Both the position numbers and the translations under genes were made by a program. Below the pieces are notes generated by a model. That model did no database searches, was not told the DNA's origin, and saw only the letters and a list, made by a program, of their open reading frames with translations. Positions 56,531 to 64,000 of a DNA stretch of 64,000 nucleotides are shown piece by piece (the first letter of the stretch is position 1; every line of letters starts with the position of its first letter). Source of the stretch: Morchella semilibera (taxonomy: Eukaryota; Ascomycota; Pezizomycetes; Pezizales; Morchellaceae); NCBI GenBank assembly GCA_009192285.1, contig WBVU01000003.1, positions 4,061,973-4,125,972 of the forward strand. The letters are read 5' to 3'.

Positions 56531-57017
56531 TATCACGGAGCGATGCGTAGAGATAGTCGAAAGGGCCAAGGTACACAACCGAGGCAAGGGGGGGATAGAG
56601 CGAAGCGGGGCGAGGTAGGCGAGGTAGGAGATATCGGAATCACTAAGAGCGAAGACACAAGGTAGAAGAGTTCACAGAGACTATGGAGGTGAAGCAAGAT
56701 CCCCGAAGGGAGTTCCGAAAACTAGAAACCCGAAAATACAGTACTGACTAAAGAGACAGGAAGGTTGCGTGAAGAAGAAAGGAGAGAAAGAGAAACTCTA
56801 CAAGCGAGGGAGAACACTCCCTATATATAGCCCTAACATCCCCTCGCTGACTCATTCCCTAGAACCCCCTAGAACCTTAGAGAAACCCTATCTATTATCA
56901 ATCCATATCCCGCATTAACTTATAACATCCCTGCCACAGAAACCCTTAGAACCTAATAGAAAACCCTGACTAATCCTTCTTCCCGCAACATCACTCCATA
57001 CCTTCCATGCCGTGATA
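56531..57017 (-). repeat. 3' LTR of Gypsy-1 (family D)
   Basis: 487 bp from TATCACGGAGCG to CATGCCGTGATA; the ends are inverted TATCACGG/CCGTGATA rather than TG...CA. TGACTCA at 56848 is 18 bp from TATATATA at 56822, read on the minus strand as TGAGTCA upstream of TATA. Confidence 0.95.
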
Positions 57018-57041
57018 GATATTAGGTCCCCTCTCTGAGGC

Positions 57042-59936
57042 CTAAGTCCTCTTAGGCTTGCGTGGGTATCGTTCGTGAAAACCTTTAACTAGCTCGGGAG
57101 AGTTATCTAAGTCACCATGGGGTTGCCATGAGGGGTCGTCGTAACCGGTATATCGAACGAGATACTCCAATCTTCCGCGTCGCTTGCGAGAGTCCAGAAT
57201 AGCATCAACTTCCCACTCTTGCTCGCCTTCGATCTCAACGGGGGGCGGAGGCAATTGTATTTGACCCGGAATAGAATTTTCGGCAGCGGGCGAGAGCAGC
57301 GAGACGTGGAACACTGGGTGAACTTTCATCGAGGCAGGTAGCATAAATTCGTAGGCATAGGGACTGACGACACGAGATACAGAGTAGGGTCCTATTTGCT
57401 TCCAGTCCAATTTCTTCGATGGTCGCTTGGTTAGCAAATTACGAGTGGACAGCCATACTTTATCCCCAATACTATAACGTGGTGCCGGAGTGCGACCTGC
57501 ATTGGCCGACTCCTCCTGCATCCGTTGAGCTCTAAACATTTCTGCTCGCAGAAAGTCAAACACTTCTGACATATCTCTTGCCATAGTATTGGCCTGATCC
57601 TCATTTGTGGTAGTACCATGTCGTAGAGGGCCAAAATTCATTCGTGGGTGGCGACCATACATCAGCAAACTCAACTTGTGATTGGAGTCTCCCAATAGTC
57701 TCCCAAGTCTCATGAGAATCTCCTGAGACTCCTGAATATTTTTTGAGTCTCATGAGGCTCAGGAGACATCAGGAGACAAATGAAGTCTTGCTGATGTAGT
57801 TCACCTCGAAGGGAGAAAGCTTGGTTGATTCGGAAACGTGATTATTGGTAGCGAACTCGGCCATGGGTAAATAAGTGGCTCAATTATCCTGTTGATAATT
57901 CACGTAACTTCGGAGATATTGTTCCATAATAGCATTGATTCTCTCGGTTTGGCCGTCAGTCTGAGGGTGAAAGGCAGTGGAATATCTTGGTGAAATTTCG
58001 AGACGTTCGCATAGTGATTTCCAAAAGTCCGAGGTGAATTGGGTACCGCGGTCTGAGACTATCCTTTCCGGAAGGGCATGTAGTTTCCAAACGTTTTCCA
58101 AATACATTTGGGCGACATCCCTTGCTCCTGACTCTTCAGTGCATGGGATAAAGTGTCTCATTTTTGTGAGACGGTCTACGACGACAAGAATGGCATTGTA
58201 GTTATCACTAAGGGGTAACCCGGTAACAAAGTCCATTGAGACATCTGTCCATGGTGCTTTAGGAACCGAAAGAGGGCGAAGAACTCCTTGTGGAGCGTTG
58301 CGATTTGCTTTGCTTCGGCGACAAATATGGCAGTTCAAAACATAATGGTCCGTGTATCTCCGCATATTCGGCCAGTAATATTCGCGGCTGAGGAGCTCAA
58401 GAGTTTTTGCTCTACCGGGGTGTTCTGCTGATGGTTTATCGTGATACTCTCGAAGAAGTCTAAGCTGTAACTCCTCATGTTCCGGTACAAAGAGTTTGCG
58501 TCGATAAAGAAGAAGTCCATCATCATTCTCCGCACATTCGGCAAGGGAGATTTGTTTTGATTGCTTCGTGCCATCTTTCAGCATCGTGAGTACCTTATTG
58601 GGAAAACTATCTTCTTGGTAAGCTTTTGCAAATAACTCTTGAACAGTGGGCGTTCCTTCAGCGGGTTCATTTGCCAAAGAACCCGCCAACAAACTTAGCT
58701 TATTATCCACATTTTTCCTCTTTAGCACCGTCTGATACTGATACGCAAGGCGTTTGTCCCCCTCCTTAGGAAGATCCCCTGATCGCCTGGTGAGTGCATC
58801 CGGTTTCCCTCCTTGTTTGCCTGGGCGAAATTGAATAACAAAGTCAAAACGCGATAGAAATTCTGACCAACGAGTTTGCCGGCGATTCAAAAGCTTGGTT
58901 GACATAAAGTATTCAAGGTTCCTGTGATCTGTCAGGACCTTGATGGGATACGAGGCTGTCTCCAAAAAATAGCGCCATTCTTCAAATCCCCTAATAATTG
59001 CCAGAAGTTCTTTGTCATATATTTCATAATTGCATTCCGCCGGGGTGTGTTTCTTGGAGAAAAAGGCAACTGGGTGTAGAATTCCTTCGTCGTCCCTTTG
59101 TGACATAATAGCAGCGGAGACATAATCGGAGGCATCTGTTTCCACAATAATTTCCCGGTTCGGATCGAAGTGTCTAAGAATGGGAGCGGTAGTAAATGCG
59201 AGCTTGAGTTCCTGAAAAGCGTTTTCCGTCTTATCCGTCCACTTGAATACCACTCCTGTCTTTGTTAGAGCGGTCAAAGGAGATACTACCCTTGAATACG
59301 CATAGATAAATCGTCGGTAGAAGTTCGCAAATCCTAGAAATTCCTGCACATCTTTCAGGCAAGTTGTAGTTTCCCAGTTCCTTATGGTAGCGACTTTGGA
59401 TTCGTCCATCTTAATCCCTTCAGGTGTAAGAACAAAGCCGAGATACATTGTTTCCTTGACATGCCATTCACATTTTTCGGGCTTGAGGTGGACTTGATTC
59501 TCGTCGAGAATTCTGAGGACCTTGTCAATATGTTCTTTGTGTTCTTCAAGAGTAGTCGAATATATAAGGATATCATCGAGATATGCGGTGGCGAAATGGT
59601 CGAGATGCGGGCGGAGCATGTCGTTGACCCAGTGTTGGAACGCAGCGGGAGCATTGGTCAATCCAAAGGGCATAACAGTATATTTAAAGTGGCCGTATCG
59701 CGTCCTGAATGCCGTTTTCCACTCGTCTCCTTCCCTGATTCTTAACTGATGGTAGCCATTGCGAAGACCCAATTTGGCAAAATACTTGGCTGAGGAAATA
59801 CCCATAAAAGTTTCCGGTGTTAAGGGTAGGGGGTGTCGATTCTTCACTGTTCCTGCGTTTAACTTTCTATAATCTACGCACAGTCGGAGAGAGCCATCCG
59901 CCTTCTTGACAAACAATACCGGGGAGCCTGCGGGGA
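57042..59936 (-). pseudogene. pol: Gypsy-1 pol: RT, RNase H, integrase, chromodomain
   Basis: The reverse transcriptase keeps LRLCVDYRKLN and TAYLDDILIYS (the YLDD active site). RNase H keeps VETDASDY and [11 protein letters not shown]. The integrase keeps a zinc-binding Cys pair (NCHICRRSK) and all three acidic residues in MDFVTGLP, IVSDRGTQF and HPQTDGQTERIN. A TGA at 57880 replaces an expected tryptophan (QQDN-stop). The MITE at 57660-57796 then splits VNY from GRHPR; removing it and one TA leaves the frame exactly intact. The C-terminal part has a GPY/F-like region (LDWKQIGPYSV) and a chromodomain (EWEVDAILDSR, YLVRYTGYDDPSW), which in this element class guides integration to particular chromatin. 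Apart from two or three lesions the protein is complete. Confidence 0.92.
57660..57796. mobile_element. 137-bp palindromic MITE inside Gypsy-1 integrase
   Basis: Exactly 137 bp, CATCAGCAAACTC to GTCTTGCTGATG, flanked by TA on both sides (57658-57659 and 57797-57798). Because the host LTRs differ by only about 2%, this MITE moved recently. Confidence 0.95.
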
Positions 59937-60855
59937 GGTGCTATGTCGAATTCGTCCATTGGATAAGTACTCGGCCAGGTAATCTCGAAGTGCCTGTAGT
60001 TCTAGCTGGGTCATCCCGTACATTGGTCCAAAGGGTACGGTTTTCCATTCTTGTATATCGATGGATAAATCATACTCTGTGCGATGAGGAGGAAGCTTAG
60101 ACGCATTGGGTTCACTGAGGAGGTGTAAATATTGATGGTGTTCTTGGGGTACCAGCGCTCGGGGGTCCTTGGGCATTTGAGCCAGTAGATCATCGAGAGC
60201 CTTAAGAGTGGTAGAATATAATTTTATTCCTCTCCTTCTCTTATTAATAAGTCGGTGGAAGGCGTAGGAGGTAATAACTGAAATATTGGTTGTTGTTTTG
60301 GTGGGAGATTCCATAGAAATGCCCTTAGCGATAACTTTGGTTTGATTAAGGAAGCAGTGTTGGACACAGTCAGGGGAATCAAAATGAATCTCGTTGGCTG
60401 CGGGGAGAATGGTTGTTGCATGGCGGCGCATCCAAGGAAGGCCCATTACTATCGGATAGTGCCCTAATTGTGTGACGAAGAAGGGGGCCTCTTCCCTGTG
60501 GCCATTAATATCGAGACTGAGGATAACTTTATGGGTGACCTTTCCAGATTCGATAGGTCTACCGTCTATTACGTCTATGTGGCGAGGAACTTGTAGAGGA
60601 ATAGTGATAAGGTTGTGGTGGCATACAAAGTCTTGGTCTATGAAAGCGTATCCTGAGGCGCCAGTATCAATGAGGGCATATGATGGGATAGAAGAATCTA
60701 AATTTTGAGAAATTGAACACGTTACAACTAATTGATTCCCATCCATATCCTTTTCCGAAACTGAAAACCCAGAAAGTGAAAGCTTAAACCAATCCTTAAA
60801 TCGCCCCTGGAGTGAGCCACTCAGTCCAGGGTAAAATCTTTTAACGCCTCATCAC
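59874..60855 (-). CDS. pol: Gypsy-1 pol N-terminus: aspartic protease and linker
   Basis: The frame is open from a TGA at about 60853 and overlaps the gag end in the -1 frame, so it would be made as a gag-pol fusion by a -1 ribosomal shift within about 30 bases. The 290-residue part after the first methionine (60746) has the aspartic protease site LIDTGASGYAFID and the later GHYPIVMGLPWM, then a linker ending at the reverse transcriptase start (YGMTQLELQALRDYL). A one-base change in the C-run near 59930 moves the reading into a different frame just before the reverse transcriptase, where [10 protein letters not shown] is expected. This is either an inactivating deletion or a sequencing error in a homopolymer. 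Confidence 0.85.
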
Positions 60856-62212
60856 CGGAGGTTTTCTCTTCCTCTTCTTCTCTAACCTCTACCCTAGCTC
60901 CTCTCATCCGGGGGGCTGGGTTCCTAGGGGCCGGCGCCTGCGGACAATCCTTTACCAAATGTCCTCCCTGACCACAATAAAAACATCTATTTTCCACGCG
61001 ACGGGCCTCTCTCTCCTGAGGGTCCGGGCGGCCACGACCAAAAGACAAATCCATAGGAGCCACTCCTCCGGGCGTATGGGACGGGTGGATTACAGCAGGA
61101 GGGCTAGGGCGAACTGGGGCTTGGTAGCGGGGGGCCGGAAGATTTGGGGCTGAGTACCGGGGTGCAGGGGCGGCTGGAGCCTGGTAGCGGGGCGCTGGCG
61201 GAGTAGGGGCAACATAGCGAGGTGCGGAGCGAACTTGGGATGCGGGGCCCTGGTAGCAAGGGCGGTAGCGAGCAGTAAGTATCTGCTGCTTGTTATCCAA
61301 TCGTTGAAGAATAGTGGCCAGTTCTGTAACAGTGGCGGGGGTCTCCTCATGAACCATGAGTTTGGTGAGTTCCTCGCTCAGGCCTTCCATAAGAGCTTCC
61401 ACATTGGCAGTTTCGCCCATACCAGCCTCCGCGGCATAGTGTTGGAAGTCGGCGAAATATTCCGAGAAGGGACGATTGAGTTGCCTAATTCTTCTGAGAG
61501 CGCGACGGGCCGTACATACCTGGTCTGGGTCCCCAAATGCTGTGTTTAAGATCTCGAAGAATCTTTCCATAGAGGGGAGGTTGATCCCAGTAGTAGCAAT
61601 GTATGGCATAAATTGGTCAGCGGCGGGGCCTTCCAAGCGAGAGATGGCATAGGTCAACTGATTCTGAAGAGTGGGGTACCGGTCGGCATTGCCCAGGAGC
61701 TTAAGTTTTAGCATGTTTTGGAACTGTGGGAGTCCCTTCCTGTTTCCACGGTATTTCTCCGGGTCGAGAAGTTTCTCTGATTTTTCCATACGGGGTTCGG
61801 GGACGGGGGCGAAGCCTTGCAAGAAACGATTAGGTCGTCTTGGAGGTGGTGGTGGTGGTACAATAGGTTCAACTGAAGGAGGAGGAGGAGGAGGCAGAGC
61901 AATTTGGGCTGCCAGGGCGGCTTCTGCTTCTTGGGTTGCTTGGTTTGCTTGGGTGATCCCGGTTTGAAGACGAGTGACTTCCCTTTTCAGGACCGTCACT
62001 TGTTTGTCCAGATCTTGATTCTCCCTTCCTTGTTCCGACACTCTTGTTTGCCATTCCTTAGTTGCTTCTTTGGCTTCCTCGGTAACGTCATCGAGTTCGG
62101 ATAGGAGAGTGTGGACGGCGTGAGTTGCATCGTGCATTAGTTTATGCATCTTTTTTGCTTCGTCGGTGGCTCCTGGGGGGACATTGGGATAACTGGTAAC
62201 AAAACTATCCAT
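60821..62212 (-). CDS. gag: Gypsy-1 gag polyprotein, intact
   Basis: 463 residues without interruption. The N-terminal 110 residues are predicted coiled coil (heptad-like DDVTEEAKEATKEWQTRVSEQ). A proline-rich linker follows, then the capsid-like retrotransposon gag domain (about 155-330, with YRGNRKGLPQFQNML and RPFSEYFADFQHYAAEAG). Next is a repetitive region with RYxAP repeats (about 335-385), and a single CCHC zinc knuckle CFYCGQGGHLVKDC at about 410-423 that would bind genomic RNA. An acidic tail (VREEEEEKTS) precedes the stop. Gag forms the cytoplasmic virus-like particle in which reverse transcription occurs. An intact gag in an element with a broken pol could still package RNA if expressed. 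Confidence 0.93.
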   Translation of the reverse strand: MDSFVTSYPNVPPGATDEAKKMHKLMHDATHAVHTLLSELDDVTEEAKEATKEWQTRVSEQGRENQDLDKQVTVLKREVTRLQTGITQANQATQEAEAALAAQIALPPPPPPSVEPIVPPPPPPRRPNRFLQGFAPVPEPRMEKSEKLLDPEKYRGNRKGLPQFQNMLKLKLLGNADRYPTLQNQLTYAISRLEGPAADQFMPYIATTGINLPSMERFFEILNTAFGDPDQVCTARRALRRIRQLNRPFSEYFADFQHYAAEAGMGETANVEALMEGLSEELTKLMVHEETPATVTELATILQRLDNKQQILTARYRPCYQGPASQVRSAPRYVAPTPPAPRYQAPAAPAPRYSAPNLPAPRYQAPVRPSPPAVIHPSHTPGGVAPMDLSFGRGRPDPQEREARRVENRCFYCGQGGHLVKDCPQAPAPRNPAPRMRGARVEVREEEEEKTSGDEALKDFTLD

Positions 62213-62347
62213 ATCTGTTACTAGTTGCTCATAGTTATCCCTTCCGGGTCCGTCATCTGGGCTTCTTGCGACATGGTAACCGAAGTTCTATGGTAGGGTC
62301 CTAAGCGAGGTTTGTTGTGTAGGTTGGCGTAGGAGACGCAACCTTAG

Positions 62348-62834
62348 TATCACGGAGCGATGCGTAGAGATAGTCGAAAGTGCCAAGGTACACAACCGAG
62401 GCAAGGGGGGGGTAGAGCGAAGCGGGGCGAGGTAGGCGAGGTAGGAGGTATCGGAATCACTAAGAGCGAAGACACAAGGTAGAAGAGTTCACAGAGACTA
62501 TGGAGGTAAAGCAAGATCCCCGAAGGGAGTTCCGAAAACTAGAAACCCGAAAATACAGTACTGACTAAAGAGACAGGAAGGTTGCGTGAAGAAGAAAGGA
62601 GAAAAAGAGAAACTCTACAAGCGAGGGAGAACACTCCATATATATAGCCCTAACATCCCCTCGCTGACTCATTCCCTAGAACCCCCTAGAACCTTAGAGA
62701 AACCCTATCTATTATCAATCCATATCCCGCATTAACTTATAACATCCCTGCCACAGAAACCCTTAGAACCTAATAGAAAACCCTGACTAATCCTTTATCC
62801 CGCAACATCACTCCATACCTTCCACGCCGTGATA
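62348..62834 (-). repeat. 5' LTR of Gypsy-1 (family D)
   Basis: 487 bp from TATCACGGAGCG to CACGCCGTGATA, directly followed by the duplicated CTAGC. The first internal bases on the minus strand (CTAAGGTTGCGTCTCC) do not begin with TGG, so no standard tRNA primer-binding site was assigned. Confidence 0.95.
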
Positions 62835-63114
62835 CTAGCATATTCAACAACTTTTAATAGTTGTCAAGGTTAACACTGGATAGAGCTGTTATTGACCTTA
62901 GAACTCCTGTATTTATACATGGTCAATTATATACAAGTATTTCCTGAGTTAGAAATAGAGATAATATTAAATGTCTATTGGGTGAGGCTTCATTGAGTAC
63001 TGATATCGGGAAAATAAAGAAGGTCAAAAATAGTGTATACAAAGATCTATTATTATAAAAAAATTATAATTTATTTCTAAATATATTGTAACTATTAGCA
63101 AAAAATATAAAGTT

Positions 63115-63290
63115 TATTTGTATCGGTAGGTAATATACAGAAGATAATCATCGGCAAGCAATATAATAATAATGATTCTCGGTAAGCAAAATAATAATAA
63201 TAACAATCGGTCAACAGTTTAAAATAATATTAATCGGCAAGCAATACAATAATAATCACAATCGGCAAGCAATACAGAAGTAGAGATTAT
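63115..63290. repeat. AATCGGCAAGCAATA minisatellite, AT-rich
   Basis: About six irregular units containing ATCGGCAAGCAATA or TCGGTAAGCAA, separated by AATAATAAT runs. It lies between the helicase C-terminus and the minus-strand coding remnant. TCGG also recurs as an isolated word through the next 400 bases. Confidence 0.6.
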
Positions 63291-63419
63291 AATTGTAAAG
63301 AAATATAAGTAATAAAGAAAATAATTTATCCCATCATTTCAGAATCCTACTCCTCTTCTTCATCGGACCAAATCAATCTTTTTAGCAGTATTTTTATCCT
63401 GTTGATATTTTTCTCACAA

Positions 63420-63980
63420 TTTGACCAATCGGACAGGAGTGACAATACTCATACCAATTTGATGTGAATCAGATTCATTATATGCAACCTTAACTGATAA
63501 AGTAGTAACATGGTAGTCTGTCGGTTTCCAAACTACAACCGAACTCGCTGATTGTCGGATTCGGATTCCATAATCGGCAATAAAGAAGTGTCCTCCCTCA
63601 TCGGTACCATATGTTGTAGCAGTAGTCCAGAATAAAGCATATTTATGGGGACACTTTTCATTGTGGGTACGCCTATAATTTAGTTAGTAATCGGACGGTA
63701 TAACTCCCAAGTAATTGAGAAGTAGGTTTGTTTTTATCTGTATGGTTCATACTCAAAGTTATAGTAGGAATGCAAAATCCTCTAATGTCTTCAATGATTT
63801 CCTTCGTCAACCTTCCCTAACACATATTCCACAGTAGGGCAAAGATATAGCTGCCCATGTACTCAAACTCTTCCTTTCAGTTTTGCTTTGAAGTGATATT
63901 TCTAACCTAATCAAAGCTGGACCTGCTTCTGGAACCAGCTGAGTATCCCATTTGACAGAGCTTGCCAGTATCTTCAAGCT
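63420..63980 (-). pseudogene. Unknown coding remnant, possibly dioxygenase-like
   Basis: The minus-strand frame from about 63669 to 63418 reads CPHKYALFWTTATTYGTD, then EGGHFFIADYGIRIRQS, then VVWKPTDYHVTTL, ending VTPVRLVKL. A second coding-like segment (KWDTQLVPEAGPALIRLEIS) lies at about 63840-63955. The spacing HFxxxDYG ... DYHVTTL is reminiscent of the double-stranded beta-helix of Fe(II)/2-oxoglutarate dioxygenases of the TET/JBP type found in fungal transposons. That is a pattern-based guess; other repeat-encoded proteins are possible. It runs off the window edge. Confidence 0.35.
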
Positions 63981-64000
63981 AATAATTTGTTAGTATAAGA

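Larger units (their letters stand above)
56531..62834 (-). mobile_element. Ty3/Gypsy chromodomain retrotransposon, nearly intact (Gypsy-1)
   Basis: 6304 bp with 487-bp family D LTRs at both ends, flanked by CTAGC on both sides (56526-56530 and 62835-62839). By eye the LTRs differ at about nine positions (about 98% identical), so the insertion is fairly young. A purine tract (AGAGAGGGGA on the minus strand, 57027-57036) lies 9 bp inside the 3' LTR. The element reads gag, then protease, reverse transcriptase, RNase H, integrase and chromodomain. Damage is limited to one frame change near 59930, one TGA at 57880 and a 137-bp MITE at 57660. It is inserted in the last third of the PIF1-type helicase pseudogene. 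Confidence 0.95.
55108..63058 (+). pseudogene. PIF1-family (Helitron-type) helicase pseudogene split by Gypsy-1
   Basis: Coding pieces lie at 55108-55457, about 55530-56530 and 62835-63058. Walker A reads GEAGQGKT (about 55298-55321). It is followed by ITGSTALSV and GRTAHSAFRIP, then ITWEELPM (Walker B region), GDFQ-stop-VAPV at 55719 (the usual GDFRQVAP), KEPGVPPYNLVLKVG and RRQFPLRLA. After the 6.3-kb insertion the frame continues as LDRAVIDLRTP, GQLYTSIS and NIKCLLGE, the last motif of PIF1 helicases. An AT-rich intron-like gap lies at 55458-55508. Stops are mainly TGA or TAG at Arg/Gln positions. PIF1-type helicases of this kind are usually the motor of Helitron transposons; the Rep domain is not visible here, so a Helitron is inferred, not shown. 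Confidence 0.8.

Noticed and set aside
62348-62360. Standard tRNA primer-binding site next to the Gypsy-1 5' LTR
   Set aside because: The first internal bases on the coding strand do not start with TGG and match no tRNA 3' end that I can name.

Overview
This window is from a filamentous ascomycete fungus. The evidence is GT-AG introns of 49-77 bases inside fungal-type genes (a HET-domain protein, a MYND zinc-finger protein, a tyrosinase and a multi-pass membrane protein of a fungal family), together with chromodomain Ty3/Gypsy elements and Tc1/mariner, pogo/Fot1 and PIF1-helicase remnants. The very high repeat load and deep nesting suggest a repeat-rich genome such as a truffle-like Pezizomycete. 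That last step is inference.

Layout. Bases 1-12,700 are relatively gene-bearing. They hold a telomere-like decamer array (1231-1410) beside a single assembly N, one LTR remnant, a MYND gene (4086-4748, -), two small inverted-repeat elements, an unrecognised four-exon gene (7182-8768, +) and a two-exon HET gene (9932-12516, -). Bases 13,100-32,700 are almost entirely transposon. A dead pogo/Fot1 transposase is followed by two dead Tc1-like transposases that serve as landing pads for layered insertions. The deepest stack is Tc1 gene, then LTR-C, then a 7.3-kb Gypsy element, then further LTRs and a 137-bp palindromic element. Bases 33,000-38,000 hold a three-exon tyrosinase (33940-35826, -) and a cluster of small inverted-repeat elements. 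Bases 39,000-43,950 are another nest of solo LTRs. Bases 44,000-52,200 contain a pair of TA-flanked elements, a 592-aa membrane protein (46051-47829, +) and long gene-poor stretches. Bases 52,200-63,100 contain uncharacterised element-borne coding remnants and a PIF1-type helicase pseudogene split by a nearly intact chromodomain Gypsy element (56531-62834, -).

I sorted the LTRs into five families, A to E, by their ends. A copies flank the Gypsy element at 24976-32302, D copies flank the one at 56531-62834, and B, C and E occur only as solo or nested LTRs. Most have a recognisable 5-bp target-site duplication, which is what fixes the nesting order. All five families share one promoter layout: a TGAGTCA box 18-24 bp upstream of a TATA-like box. 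A 137-bp palindromic MITE occurs in at least six complete copies, each flanked by a different 2-bp duplication. Several copies sit inside LTR elements, so it moved after them.
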